A stretch of DNA of 60,795 nucleotides from assembly GCF_021283305.1 (NCBI RefSeq), contig NZ_JAJSOK010000044.1, positions 1-60,795 on the forward strand, written 5' to 3'. The first letter of the stretch is position 1. Every line of letters starts with the position of its first letter. Under the pieces are notes generated by a model. That model did not search any database, was not told the DNA's origin, and saw nothing but the letters and a program-made list of their open reading frames with translations. The stretch comes from Pseudonocardia kujensis. GTDB lineage: Bacteria > Actinomycetota > Actinomycetes > Mycobacteriales > Pseudonocardiaceae. Of the stretch, positions 41,801-52,100 are shown piece by piece. The translations under genes were made by a program, and so were the position numbers.

Positions 41801-42670
41801 TCAGGCGAAGGTGACCTGTCCGGTGATGCTGGGGTCGGCGCCGGGCACCCCGCAGACCAGGTCGGAGCCGTCCGGCTTGCCCGTCGCCACCACCGGGGCA
41901 CCGGCGAAGGCGGGCCGGCGCAGGCGGTAGGAGAACTCGGCGACCTGGCGGTCCGGGGCGAAGCGGCGGGGCAGCTCGAGCAACATCAGCGCGAGCAGCG
42001 GCCCGTGCACCACGAGCCCGGGGAAACCCTCGACGTCCCGGGTGTAGGGCAGGTCGTGATGGATCCGGTGGGCGTTGTAGGTCAGCGCGCTCATCCGGAA
42101 CAGCAGCACCTCGTCGGGGCGCAGCACCGCCTGCCACTCCCCCGGGGCCGCCGGATCGGGCTCGCGCGGCTCCGGCGCCGCGGGCGCCGCGGTGCGCGCC
42201 GCCCCGGGCTCCTGCTCCCGGTAGACGACGTCGTGCTCCTCGACCTGGGCCACCTCGCCGTCGCGCAGGTACTCGTGGGTCAGGGTGACGAAGAGCATGT
42301 CGCCGGACCGGCCGGACTTCGGCGTGATCGAGCTCAGCGCGCTGCGCCGGGTCACCTCGTCGCCCACGCGCAGCGGCGCGTGCACGGTGAGCCGGCCGCC
42401 GGCGAACATCCGCCGGCGATTCGGGATCGGCGGCAGGAAGTGCCCCTCGCGCGGGTGCCCGTCCTCGCCGAGCTCCGAGGTGGCGGGCCGCTCGAGGAAG
42501 TGGAAGGCCGTCCACAGCGGCGGCAGCGCGGTCGACCCCTGCCCGGTCGCGTCGATCGGCGAGGGCTGGTCGAGCAGGCCGGCGAACGAGTCCGACGGGA
42601 CGCGGTCCAGGACCTCCCGCACCTCGACGGGTCCGGGCTCCCAGCCCTCGACGTACTCGGCGATGCCCAT
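41801..42670 (-). CDS. MaoC/hot-dog hydratase (mesaconyl-C4-CoA hydratase-like, COG3777)
   Basis: 289 aa. Two hot-dog domains: an N-terminal FAS1-type dehydratase-like half (PPLWTAFHFL, FLPPIPNRRRMFAGGRL) and a C-terminal MaoC half with FRMSALTYNAHRIHHDLPY. The latter holds the D/N-x5-H signature, here N-A-H-R-I-H-H-D. VVHGPLLALMLLE follows. Enzymes of this group hydrate mesaconyl-C4-CoA or other enoyl-CoAs. The usual partners (CoA transferase, lyase) are not adjacent. It lies 29 bases after the RNA methylase stop on the same strand. Confidence 0.87.
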   Translation of the reverse strand: MGIAEYVEGWEPGPVEVREVLDRVPSDSFAGLLDQPSPIDATGQGSTALPPLWTAFHFLERPATSELGEDGHPREGHFLPPIPNRRRMFAGGRLTVHAPLRVGDEVTRRSALSSITPKSGRSGDMLFVTLTHEYLRDGEVAQVEEHDVVYREQEPGAARTAAPAAPEPREPDPAAPGEWQAVLRPDEVLLFRMSALTYNAHRIHHDLPYTRDVEGFPGLVVHGPLLALMLLELPRRFAPDRQVAEFSYRLRRPAFAGAPVVATGKPDGSDLVCGVPGADPSITGQVTFA

Positions 42671-42699
42671 GGTCCTCCTGTCTGCGGTCGTTCCCGCTG

Positions 42700-43911
42700 T
42701 CAGCGGGGGTCGCGCTCGGGTTCGAACAGCGCGACCGACTCCATGTGGTGCGTCATGGGGAAGGCGTCGAAGGAGCGCAGCGCGGAGAGCGCGTACCCCC
42801 GCGCGGCGAAGAGCCTGACGTCGCGGCCCAGGGCGGCGGGGTCGCAGGCCACGTAGACGACCCGCTCCGGCGCCCGGACGCACAGCTCCTCGACCATCGC
42901 CTTGCCCAGGCCCTTGCGCGGCGGGTCGGCGACGACGACGTCCGGATCGGGCAGTCCGGTGACCACCCGCTCCACCCGGCCCACCCGGAAGGCGACCTGC
43001 GGCAGGTCGCGCAGCGCGCGCTCGCCGTCGGCCACGGCCTGCCGGGCCGACTCGACGACCGTCACCGACCCCTCGGGCCCGACCTGCCCGGCCAGCACCG
43101 CGGCGAACAGCCCGACGCCGCCGTAGAGGTCCCAGGCCGTACCCCCGGAGGGCGCCGCCGCCCACTCCCGCACGATCCCGGCGAGGGTGTCGGCCAGATC
43201 CGGGTGCACCTGCCAGAAGGCGCCCGGCGAGAGCTCCCAGTCACGGCCGACCGCGTGCTGCACGGAGGCGCTGCGCTCCGCCGGCGGCACGCCTGCGCCG
43301 AGGTGCCGCTCGCCCCGGGCGTCGACGGCCACCTCGATCTCGTCGCCGGGGCGCCAGTGCCGCGCGAGCAGGTCGTCGAGCAGCCCGGCGGGCGCGAGCA
43401 GGCAGTCCGAGATCGGGACGACCTCGTGGCTGTGGTGCGCGCGCAGCCCGGCCCGGCCCTCGTCGTCGACCGCGAGGCGCAGGCGCTGCCGCCAGCCGAG
43501 CGGACCGCCGGGGAGCTCCTCGACCTCGACCGACCCGGCGAGCCCGCCGGTCAGCCCGCCGAGGCGGGTGAGCTGCTCGCGCAGCACGGCGGTCTTGAGG
43601 GCGCGCTGCGCGGGCGGCGCGACGTGCTGGAAGTCGCAACCGCCGCAGCCGCCGGCGCGCGCCCACGGGCACGGCGCCGGCACCCGGTCCGGCGAGGGCT
43701 CCGGCACGGAGATCGCGTCGGCCAGGCAGAACGACCCGCCCTGGTCCTCGGTCACCACCGCCCGGACCCGCTCGCCGGGCAGCGCGTGCCGCACGAAGAG
43801 CACGCGGCCCTCGTGCCGGGCGACGCAGTGCCCGCCGTGGGCGACCGGGCCGACCTCCAGCTCGAGCACGCGGTCGGTCCAGTCGAGGGTCTGCTCAGCG
43901 GACCGGGTCAC
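42700..43911 (-). CDS. TrmA/RlmD-type RNA m5U methyltransferase
   Basis: 403 aa. An N-terminal TRAM domain (LELEVGPVAHGGHCVARHEG) precedes an Fe-S cluster region with CPWARAGGCGGCDF and a distal Cys in ISDCLLAP. The methylase core has WDLYGGVGLFAAVLAG (motif I), VVADPPRKGLG (motif IV) and VYVACDPAALGRDV, which carries the nucleophilic Cys. The C-terminal AFPMTHHMESVALFE has the general-base Glu. The product is 5-methyluridine in rRNA or tRNA. It overlaps the end of the KimA-like gene by 17 bases. The M. tuberculosis counterpart is Rv2689c, in the same place. Confidence 0.93.
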   Translation of the reverse strand: MTRSAEQTLDWTDRVLELEVGPVAHGGHCVARHEGRVLFVRHALPGERVRAVVTEDQGGSFCLADAISVPEPSPDRVPAPCPWARAGGCGGCDFQHVAPPAQRALKTAVLREQLTRLGGLTGGLAGSVEVEELPGGPLGWRQRLRLAVDDEGRAGLRAHHSHEVVPISDCLLAPAGLLDDLLARHWRPGDEIEVAVDARGERHLGAGVPPAERSASVQHAVGRDWELSPGAFWQVHPDLADTLAGIVREWAAAPSGGTAWDLYGGVGLFAAVLAGQVGPEGSVTVVESARQAVADGERALRDLPQVAFRVGRVERVVTGLPDPDVVVADPPRKGLGKAMVEELCVRAPERVVYVACDPAALGRDVRLFAARGYALSALRSFDAFPMTHHMESVALFEPERDPR

Positions 43912-45997
43912 CGCTGTCCTTCCTGGTGGAGGCCTCCGAGCCGGGTGTGGCGCGGGTGCCGGGGCTGCGGGTGGCGGTGGCGCTCGGGGTCTGGTCGCCG
44001 GGCAGCTGCTCCATCGAGGGGTAGCCGCGACGCGAGGCGCCCGGCGCGAAGTGCGGCGAGAGCGGCTGGGCGGCGGCCGAGGAGACCAGCTGCCACGGCA
44101 CGCTCGTGACCATCACCCCGGGCTGGAACAGCAGCCGGCTCTTCAGCCGGAGCGCGGACTGGTTGTGCAGCAGCTGCTCCCACCAGTGGCCCACGACGTA
44201 CTCCGGGATGTAGACGGTCACGACGTCGCGCGGGTTGTCCGAGCGGATCCGCTTCACGTAGTCCAGGACCGGCCGGGTGATCTCCCGGTACGGCGACTCG
44301 ACGACCTTGAGCTTCACCGGGATCTTCCGCTTGCCCCAGTCCGAGATCAGTTTCTTGGTGTCCGCCTCGTCGACGTTGACGGTCAGCGCCTCCAGCACGT
44401 CCGGGCGCGTCGCCCGGGCGTAGGCGAGCGCCCGCAGGGTGGGCTTGTGCAGCGTCGACACGAGCACGACGGCGTGGTTGCGGCTCGGCAGCACGGCGTC
44501 GGACTCACCGGCCAGCAGCTCCGCCGAGACGCGGTCGTAGTGCTTCTGGATCGCGACCATGAGCACGAAGAACCCGGCCATCGCCACGATGGTGATCCAC
44601 GCGCCGAGGGCGAACTTCGTGACGAGGACGGTCAGCAGGACGAGCCCGGTCATGATCGCGCCGAACCCGTTGATCGTCTGCGAGCGGCGCATCCGGCGCC
44701 GCTCCTTCGGGTCGGTCACCGTCTGCAGCTCGCGGTTCCAGTGCCGCACCATGCCGGTCTGGCTCAGCGTGAACGAGACGAACACGCCGACCGTGTACAG
44801 CGGGATCAGCCGCGTGACCTCCGCCTGGAAGCCGATCACCAGCACGACCGCGAAGGCCGCGAGGATCAGGATTCCGTTGGAGAACGCGAGCCGGTCGCCG
44901 CGGGTGTGCAGCTGGCGGGGCAGGAAGCGGTCCTGGGACAGGATCGAGCCCAGCACCGGGAAGCCGTTGAACGCCGTGTTCGCGGCCAGCGCCAGGATCA
45001 GCGCCGTCATGATCACCACGAAGTAGAAGCCGGGCCGGAAGCCGGAGAAGACGGCGTCGGCCAGCTGGGCGACCATCGTCTGCTGCTGGTACCCCGGGGG
45101 TGCGTCGGGGAACTGGCCGGCGGGGTCCTCGGCGATCTTCACCCCGGTGAGCCGGCCCAGTGCGATCAGGCCCATGAACATCGTCACCGAGATCAGGCCG
45201 AGCAACAGCAGGGTGGTCGCGGCGTTCCTCGACTTCGGCTTGCGGAAGGCCGGCACGCCGTTGGAGATCGCCTCGACACCGGTCAGCGCGGCCGCGCCCT
45301 GGGTGAACGAACGCAGGATCAGCAGCACCAGCGCCAGGCCGGTGAAGGTGTCGCCCTCCGCCACGAGGTGCAGGTTCGTGCTGGCCGTCACGACGTCCTG
45401 GCCCAGGATCAGCACCCGGGTCAGGCCCCAGAGGATCATCGTGCCGATGCCGATCATGAACAGGTAGACCGGCACGGCGAACGCCGCGCCCGCCTCCCGG
45501 ATCCCGCGCAGGTTGATCGCGGTGAGGATCACGATCGCGAGCACGGCGAACAGCACCTTGTGCTGGGCCACGAACGGGATCAGCGCACCCACGTTCGCCG
45601 CGGCCGCCGAGATCGACACCGCGACGGTGAGCGTGTAGTCGACGAGCAGGGCGCTCGCCACGGTGAGCCCGGCCTTGCGGCCGAGGTTGACCGTCGCCAC
45701 CTCGTAGTCGCCGCCGCCCGACGGGTAGGCGTGCACGTTCTGCCGGTAGCTGGTGACCACCGTGAGCAGCACGACGACGACCGCGAGGCCGATCCAGGGG
45801 GACAGCGCGTACGAGGTGACCCCGGCGACGGACAGGGTCAGGAAGATCTCCTCGGGCGCGTAGGCGACCGAGGACATGGCATCGGAGGCGAAGACCGGCA
45901 GCGCGATCCGCTTCGGCAGCAGCGTGCTGTGCAGGCGGTCGCTGCGCTGCGGGCGACCGACCAGGATGCGCTTGACGGCGACGCCGAGCTTGGACAC
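43895..45997 (-). CDS. KimA-like APC-family potassium importer
   Basis: 700 aa with about 12 membrane helices. It follows B. subtilis KimA closely: ALPVFASDAMSSVAYAPEE, SYRQNVHAYPSGGGDYEVA, LLVDYTLTVAVSISA, ALTGVEAISNGVPAFRKPKS, GDRLAFSNGI and IPLYTVGVFVSFTLSQTGM. The cytosolic C-terminal domain ends LLHNQSALRLKSRLLF, again as in KimA, plus an 80-residue Ser/Thr/Pro-rich tail. KimA is a proton-coupled, high-affinity K+ importer regulated by c-di-AMP. Many databases call this gene only 'APC permease'. It is divergent, by 128 bases, from the two TrkA-type genes ceoB and ceoC, which strengthens the K+ assignment. M. tuberculosis counterpart: Rv2690c. Confidence 0.9.
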   Translation of the reverse strand: MSKLGVAVKRILVGRPQRSDRLHSTLLPKRIALPVFASDAMSSVAYAPEEIFLTLSVAGVTSYALSPWIGLAVVVVLLTVVTSYRQNVHAYPSGGGDYEVATVNLGRKAGLTVASALLVDYTLTVAVSISAAAANVGALIPFVAQHKVLFAVLAIVILTAINLRGIREAGAAFAVPVYLFMIGIGTMILWGLTRVLILGQDVVTASTNLHLVAEGDTFTGLALVLLILRSFTQGAAALTGVEAISNGVPAFRKPKSRNAATTLLLLGLISVTMFMGLIALGRLTGVKIAEDPAGQFPDAPPGYQQQTMVAQLADAVFSGFRPGFYFVVIMTALILALAANTAFNGFPVLGSILSQDRFLPRQLHTRGDRLAFSNGILILAAFAVVLVIGFQAEVTRLIPLYTVGVFVSFTLSQTGMVRHWNRELQTVTDPKERRRMRRSQTINGFGAIMTGLVLLTVLVTKFALGAWITIVAMAGFFVLMVAIQKHYDRVSAELLAGESDAVLPSRNHAVVLVSTLHKPTLRALAYARATRPDVLEALTVNVDEADTKKLISDWGKRKIPVKLKVVESPYREITRPVLDYVKRIRSDNPRDVVTVYIPEYVVGHWWEQLLHNQSALRLKSRLLFQPGVMVTSVPWQLVSSAAAQPLSPHFAPGASRRGYPSMEQLPGDQTPSATATRSPGTRATPGSEASTRKDSGDPVR

Positions 45998-46125
45998 GTC
46001 GGAAGCCTATGCTCTCGGCGGCGGACCGACGCGATAGCGTGCGCCGACGACGAGCCCCGGCCCCGATCGGAGGTGCCGCGGCCCGTCGGAACGTGAGACC
46101 GAGCGAGCCCGGGAGGGCCCATCCG

Positions 46126-46788
46126 ATGTACGTCGTGATCATGGGCTGTGGCCGCGTCGGCGCGTCCCTCGCCGCCGGGCTCGAACGCCTCGGTCACGAG
46201 GTCTCCGTCATCGACCGGGACGTGCAGGCCTTCCGCCGGCTCGGCACGGACTTCCGCGGCCGTCAGGTCGTCGGGTTCGGGTTCCACCGCGAGGTGCTGA
46301 TCGAGGCCGGGATCGAGAAGGCCGACGCGTTCGCCGCGGTCTCCTCCGGTGACAACTCCAACATCCTGTCCGCCCGGGTCGCCCGGGAGACCTTCGGCGT
46401 GGAGCGGGTGGTCGCCCGGATCTACGACGCCAAGCGCGCCGCCGTCTACGAGCGGCTCGGCATCCCCACCGTCGCCACGGTGCCGTGGACCACGGACCGG
46501 TTCATGCGGATGGTCCTGCCCGACGGCGTCGCGACGGCGTGGCGCGAGCCCGCCGGGACCGTCGCGATCCTGCCGCTGCCGCTGCACGAGGACTGGGTCG
46601 GGCACCCGATCCGCGAACTGGAGGAGGCCACCGGTTCCCGGGTGGCGTTCCTCGTCCGGTTCGGCACCGGCGTGCTGCCCACCCGCGAGACGGCCGTGCA
46701 GGCCGACGACACCGTCTACGTGGCGGCGGTCTCGGGCACGGTCTCCGACGTCACGGCCGCGGCGGCCGCACCGCCCACCGACTCCTGA
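46126..46788 (+). CDS. ceoB: TrkA-type K+ regulatory protein CeoB (RCK)
   Basis: 220 aa. RCK_N with NAD/ATP-binding VVIMGCGRVGASLAAGLERL and acidic VIDRD; FHREVLIEAGIEKADAFAAV is typical. RCK_C occupies residues from about 135, with LHEDWVGHPIRELEE. A cytosolic subunit that gates K+ transport in response to nucleotides. GGGAGGG precedes ATG 46126. It is the first gene of a pair with ceoC (22-base gap), matching Rv2691-Rv2692. No TrkH/TrkG membrane subunit is here; the divergent KimA-like permease is the likely client. Confidence 0.93.
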   Translation: MYVVIMGCGRVGASLAAGLERLGHEVSVIDRDVQAFRRLGTDFRGRQVVGFGFHREVLIEAGIEKADAFAAVSSGDNSNILSARVARETFGVERVVARIYDAKRAAVYERLGIPTVATVPWTTDRFMRMVLPDGVATAWREPAGTVAILPLPLHEDWVGHPIRELEEATGSRVAFLVRFGTGVLPTRETAVQADDTVYVAAVSGTVSDVTAAAAAPPTDS

Positions 46789-46810
46789 GAACCCGAGAGG
46801 GCGTGAGGTC

Positions 46811-47470
46811 ATGAGGGTCGCCATCGCGGGGGCCGGAGCCGTCGGCCGCTCCATCGCGCGGGAGCTCGTCGAGAACCAGCACCAGGTCATGCTCATCGAG
46901 CGTGACCTCAGCCACATCGACCCCGCCGCCGTCGAGGAGGCGGAGTGGGTGCACGCCGACGCCTGCGAGCTGCAGACGCTCGAGGACGCCGGCATCGAGA
47001 GCTGCGACGTCGTGATCGCCGCGACCGGCGACGACAAGGTCAACCTGGTCGTCTCCCTGCTGGCCAAGACCGAGTTCGCGGTGCGCCGGGTGGTCGCGCG
47101 GGTCAACGACCCCCGCAACGAGTGGCTGTTCGGCGAGAACTGGGGCGTCGACGTCTCGGTCTCCACCCCGCGGCTGCTCGCGGCCCTGGTCGAGGAGGCC
47201 GTGGCCGTCGGCGACCTGGTCCGGCTGCTCACCCTGCGGCAGGGCCAGGCGAACCTCGTGGAGGTCACGCTGCCCACGCACACGCCGCTGGCCGGGCGTC
47301 CCGTGCGGGACCTGGCGCTGCCGCCGGACTCCGCGCTGGTCACGATCCTGCGCGGCGGCCGGGTGATCGTCCCGCAGGCCGACGACGCGCTGGAGCCGGG
47401 CGACGAGCTGCTCTTCGTCGCGACCGCGGCCGTCGAGGAGGAGATCCGGGCGGCCGTCGTCGGGGCCTGA
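46811..47470 (+). CDS. ceoC: TrkA-type K+ regulatory protein CeoC (RCK)
   Basis: 219 aa. RCK_N with VAIAGAGAVGRSIARELVEN and LIERD; RVVARVNDPRNEWLF in the second half; RCK_C from about residue 135 with ALPPDSALVTILRGG and ALEPGDELLFVATA. It is a paralogue of CeoB; the two probably form a hetero-oligomer. ATG 46811 has GTGAGG upstream. The next gene (DUF3159) is convergent. Confidence 0.93.
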   Translation: MRVAIAGAGAVGRSIARELVENQHQVMLIERDLSHIDPAAVEEAEWVHADACELQTLEDAGIESCDVVIAATGDDKVNLVVSLLAKTEFAVRRVVARVNDPRNEWLFGENWGVDVSVSTPRLLAALVEEAVAVGDLVRLLTLRQGQANLVEVTLPTHTPLAGRPVRDLALPPDSALVTILRGGRVIVPQADDALEPGDELLFVATAAVEEEIRAAVVGA

Positions 47471-47513
47471 CCCGGCCTCCCCGGGCCGCGCGCCGAGGCG
47501 GCCCGCGCGGCCC

Positions 47514-48293
47514 TCAGCTCGTGGCGGGGGTGCGCTCGGCGCGGCGGACGGCGACGACCGTCCCGACGATCGCGAGGCCGAGCAGCGGGTAGCCCATGAC
47601 CAGGCGGGCGATCCCGAGCCAGGTCTCCTCGTCGGCGTTGTACAGCCAGCCCTGCACCACGAGCCGGGCGGCGAACACCAGCGCCCAGAGCGCGCTGGCC
47701 CAGCTGTACGCCTTCAGCATGCGGGGGTTGCGGCGCCAGTCCTGCCCGTGCCCGTTGACGGCGTGCCAGACGACGCCGGCGAGCGGCCACCGGACGACGA
47801 TCGAGATGAGGAACGCGACCCCGAGCGCGGCACTGTAGAGCAGGCCGGGCAGATAGAACCCGCGCGCCTCGCCGGTGCGGTAGGCGATGAACGCGCAGAC
47901 GGCCACCCCGAACAGCCCGGAGACCGCGGGCTGCAGCGGCTGCCTGCGGACGATGCGGAACAGCGCCACCAGCACGCCGGCCGCGATCGCGGCGATCAGG
48001 GCGGGCTTGAGCGCGAACAGGACGTTGGCGACGACGAACACCGCCACCGGGACCGTCGACGCGATGATGCCGGGGATGCCGCCCATCTGTTCGAGGAGCG
48101 TGGGGCGGCGCTCGGTGTCGACCGTGTCGTTCGCGGTGTTCGCGGTCTCCGCGGCGCGGTCCGCCGGGGCGCCCGCGGTCTCCCTGGCCGGGACGCGCGG
48201 GATTGGGCCCGTGGCCGAGTCATGGTCCGCCGGTTCGCCGGCCACCCGCGGGAGACGGGTGGTCGGCTGGTCCCCCTCGGGACCCGACGTCAC
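47514..48293 (-). CDS. DUF3159 membrane protein
   Basis: 259 aa from GTG 48293, which overlaps the TGA of the OB-fold gene as GTGA. A polar N-terminus of about 70 residues rich in Ala, Thr, Glu and Pro leads to LLEQMGGIPGIIASTVPVAVF, then five further helices; WPLAGVVWHAVNG and WASALWALVFAARLVVQGWLY are family landmarks. Counterpart of Rv2693c. The role is unknown. It has been predicted as a membrane partner in the conserved potassium-dut-sigA block, but I see no direct clue to function. Confidence 0.88.
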   Translation of the reverse strand: MTSGPEGDQPTTRLPRVAGEPADHDSATGPIPRVPARETAGAPADRAAETANTANDTVDTERRPTLLEQMGGIPGIIASTVPVAVFVVANVLFALKPALIAAIAAGVLVALFRIVRRQPLQPAVSGLFGVAVCAFIAYRTGEARGFYLPGLLYSAALGVAFLISIVVRWPLAGVVWHAVNGHGQDWRRNPRMLKAYSWASALWALVFAARLVVQGWLYNADEETWLGIARLVMGYPLLGLAIVGTVVAVRRAERTPATS

Positions 48294-48670
48294 TGCGCCT
48301 GGCAGATCTCGTAGTACGGGTTGTACAGGACCTTCCGCCCGTCGCGGACCGAGATCCTGCCGCGCACCCGCATCGTCCGGCCGGGCTCGATGCCCGGGAT
48401 CCGGCGTCGACCCATCCAGACCAGCGTCACTCCCTCGGTGCCGTCGTACAGCTCCGCCTGGAGCTGCGCGCTGCTGTCGTCCTCGGGGCAGAACTCCACA
48501 CTCCGGAGGCGACCCAGCATGGTCACCTCCTGGCCGCACGCACACTCGCTCGCGCGTTGCGCGCCGGAACGCTCGGAATCCTCGGACAGGTCGTCCGCGT
48601 CCAGGACGTCGACGTCGCTGGTGAGCTTGCGAAGCATGCGGCGGAACGCCCCACCGTCCGTGCTGCCCAT
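48290..48670 (-). CDS. OB-fold nucleic-acid-binding protein
   Basis: 126 aa from ATG 48670. After 45 polar residues (with a CACGQEVTMLGRL segment) comes a single OB barrel: LRSVEFCPEDDSSAQLQAEL, TLVWMGRRRIPGIEPGRTMRVRG and NPYYEI at the end. This is the Rv2694c family. Single OB folds of this kind resemble RecG wedge or tRNA-anticodon modules; the substrate is unknown. Coupled to DUF3159 by a GTGA overlap. Confidence 0.87.
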   Translation of the reverse strand: MGSTDGGAFRRMLRKLTSDVDVLDADDLSEDSERSGAQRASECACGQEVTMLGRLRSVEFCPEDDSSAQLQAELYDGTEGVTLVWMGRRRIPGIEPGRTMRVRGRISVRDGRKVLYNPYYEICQAQ

Positions 48671-49172
48671 CTCTCTCCTCGGCTGCTGGGGCGCGCGCCG
48701 TCTCCCTTGATCCGGCCGCTGCCCGTGCAAGGGTAACGCGGGAGAAAGGGGAAGTGTGCCCCGAACGAGCGGGTTCATGCGCCCGGGCGCACTCCCGATC
48801 TCCTCCGTCGGTGAGCGGCGCGACCACGGCGCCGACCTGCGGCTGCCCGGACGGGTGAGAAGCCGGTCCGCGTCCGGATGATGCCGTTCTGGGCGGATCT
48901 CCCGGCGCAGGGTCCCGCTCGTCGGCGCGGTGGGTGGTCGTGACCCTGCTCGCACGCCGTTCGGCGTGCCGGTGGGGTGACGGCGGCGTTCTCGGCAGAG
49001 GTTCGATCGTCGTCCTTCGCGCCACCGGTCGGGGCATCGTCCAGGAGCTCCGACGTGCGCGGAGGACGGGCCGTGTGGGTGAGCGCCAGGAATGCGTCTT
49101 CGCGCGTCGGACCCGGCGGCGCGCTCCGTGCTGGTGTGCCGGCCGGTCGCCACGGGTGTGGCGGGCGGCGGC
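48671..49172. other. 502-base region without a supported gene
   Basis: It lies between the OB-fold gene and DUF3710, both on the minus strand. In M. tuberculosis a plus-strand gene (Rv2695) occupies this position. Here I find only short frames with arginine-rich, unconserved translations on both strands. The part nearest the OB-fold gene (48700-48780) should hold its promoter, but I cannot pick a confident -35/-10. Confidence 0.5.
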
Positions 49173-52100
49173 CTACTCGGGCCGGCGGTGACGGCCGCGG
49201 TCGGGGTCGCCGCCGTCGAGCGGGTCGCCGCCGTCGAGCGGATCACCGCTGTCGAGCGGGTCACCGCTGCTGAGCGGGTCACTGCCGTTGAGGAACGACA
49301 GCGCCGGCCGGGCGCCCGGGCCGTGGCCGTGGCGGCGCTCGTCGGGATCGGGCTTCCCCTGGCCGTGAACCGCGCCGGGCTCGGGCGCGCCGTACCCGTT
49401 CGGGCTGCCGTGGCCGTTCGGACCGCCGAAGCCGTTCGGGCTGCCGTGGCCGTTCGGAGGGCCGTAGCCGTTCGGAGCGCCGTAGCCGTTCGGAGCGCCG
49501 AAGCCGTTCGGAGCGCCGAAGCCGTTCGGAGCGCCGAAGCCGTGCGGAGCGCCGAAGCCGTGCGGAGCGGGCCGGCCGTCCGGGCTGCCGTGGCCGTTCG
49601 GGGCACCCCGGCCGCCGGGGCCCGGGGCGTCGTGGCCGGGCGCCCCTCCGGGGCCTTCGCCGTTCGGGCCGCCCCAGCCGTTGCGGCCGCCGTGACCGTT
49701 CGCGCTCCCGTGGACGGCGTGCCCGTTGCCGGGATTGTTGCCGTTGCGGGGGGCGGGACGGTGGTCCGCGGCGCGGTCGGTGGACTCGGCCATGAGCGCG
49801 TCGAACAGGCTGGTCGGGACGTCGGCCGGCGAGCCGGGGCCCGTGCGGACGCCCGCGAACCCGGTCACCTCGCGGCCACCGACCTGCGACGACCAGCCGG
49901 AGGCGGTGTACCCGTACTGCGGCAGCCGCCCGGAGTCGCGGTCGACGGTCTCGTAGCCCGGACCGGGCGGCTGGTGCACGGTCGGGGTCCAGCCGTCGGG
50001 CCGGCCGTCGGCGGTGTGGCCGCCCTGCGGCGCCCCGTACAGGCCGTCCCGGGGTCCGGCGCCGCCCGCCCGGGGCGGGCCGCCGGCGACACCGTTCTGC
50101 CGTTCGGCGCCCCAGCCGGTCGCCGACGGGTTCGGGTTCCCCCCGGCGCTCGCGGCCGGCTGCGGCCCGCCGGCCCAGCCGCTCGGCTGCTCCGACACGC
50201 GGCCGGGCTGCCCGCCGGCGCCTGCCCAGCTGCCGCTCGGCTGCTCGGAGGCCCGGGCCGGGCGCGGCGCGTCCGGGAACTGCGGGTCGTGCCCGGGCCG
50301 GGCGGACCCCGGCGCGCCGGACCAGCCGTTCTGCTGGTCGGCCCAGCCCGAGGGCGCGTCGGCGGGGCGACCACCGGTCGCCCGGGCACCGCTCGTCCGG
50401 TCGGCCTGCGGCTCCGCGTGCCGCGCACCGCCGCCCGCCCGGAGCTGTGCGGAGTCCGGCCCGCGGTGGGCCGGCTCCTCGTCGGACCAGTCGGGTCGGT
50501 ACTCCGCGGTCGCCCACCCACCGCTGTGCGGGGTGGCCCGCGGCGCGGGGTCGACGGTGCGGTCGGCCCAGGGCTCGGCGCCGGCCCCACCCCGACCGAC
50601 GACGGGCAGGGCGCGCGTCTCGCCCGCGCCGGCCGGGCCACCCCGGCCTGCGGCGTCCGAGGGCGCCGGGGCACCGGGTCCACCCGCCGGGAACCCGCTC
50701 GGGCCCGCGTGCGCACCGGTCGAGGGCGCGGCCGGACCGCCGAGGAGCGGGTCCGGGCCGGGGCCCTGCGGGCCCTGCTCGCCCGGCACGTGGCCCACGC
50801 CGTCGGCGGGCGGGAAGGGCGAGCCGGCCGGGGCGAACGAGCTCCCGGTTCCGGGGCCGTAGGCACCGGACCAGCCGGTCGCGGGAGCACCACCCGGAGC
50901 ACCGGGCACACCGCCCTGCTGGACCGCGGGGCCGGGTCCGCCCGCGGCTCCGAAGCCACCACCGGGCCCGAAGCCTCCGCCGGTCTCCGCTCCCCCGGGA
51001 ACGCCGTGCCGACCGCTCGGGTCGCCGAACGGACCCGGCCCGCCGGCCGGTCCGCCGATGCCCGGGGTGGACGCACGTCCGCGCGGGTCGGGGCCGAACG
51101 GTGCGGGGGCCGCCGGGCCCCCGAACGCCGCCGCGCCCCCACCCCGACCACCGGCTGCGGGGCCACCGAAACCGGGACCGCCGCCCGCCGGGCCGCCGCC
51201 GGTCGGGCCGCCGAAGTCCGCACCGCCGGCCGGGGCACCGAAGACCTGGCCGTCGGACGCCGGGCGACCGGTCGGGCCGCCGAAGACCTGGCCGTCGGAC
51301 GCCGGACCACCGAACGAGGGGCCGCCGAAGCCGGGCTCGCCGCCGGGCTGACCGACGGCGGGCCCACCGAAGCCAGGTCCACCGACGCCGGGCCCACCGG
51401 AGCCGGGTCCGCCGGCACCGGGCCCACCCGTCGCGGGGCCGCCGGAGCCACCCCCGGGCACACCGAAGCGGCCGCTCCCGGGCCCGCCGACCGCGGGGCC
51501 GCCGAACTCCGGACCGCCGGGCCGCGGCCCGCGCGGCAGGCCGGGCTGCGGCGCACCCGTCACACCGGCACCACCGGGCGCACCGGGCGCACCGCCACCA
51601 GGCGCACCGGGCGCGACGGCACCAGGCGCACCCTGCGCCCCTGCCGATGCCGCGGGTGCCATCGGACGGGCCCCGCCGGGAGCACCGCCCTGCCCGATCG
51701 GAGCCGGCCCGCCGGGCGCCGGCGGCGCCACCGGGTCGGACCCGCTCGCGACCGGCTCCTCCGCCTCCGTGGCGGGCGAGACCGTGCGCGTCCGCAGGGT
51801 GAGCGTGGCCTTGGGCTGCGGCGCCTCGGCATCGGGATCGGGGGCCTCGTCGACCGCCGACGGGAGCGTCAGGGGCAGCACCGTCCGCGGCGGGTACGGA
51901 GACTTGCCGCGCACCACGATCGTGCCGCGCAGCATCCGCCGCATCTCGGCGTCGAGCCGCTCGGCCTGCTCCTCGGGACCGGCCGCGACGCCGTAGACCA
52001 TCCAGCGCTCGCCGTCGATGCCCACGAACACCGAGGACGCGATCTGCGTGGTCGCGCGCAGCTCCCGGCCCCACTCGCCGGTGTAGGAGCGCACGGTGGC

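Noticed and set aside
48934..49191. 85-codon plus-strand frame in the gap before DUF3710
   Set aside because: The product is Arg-rich and unlike any family; it overlaps the DUF3710 end and has no ribosome site or -10.
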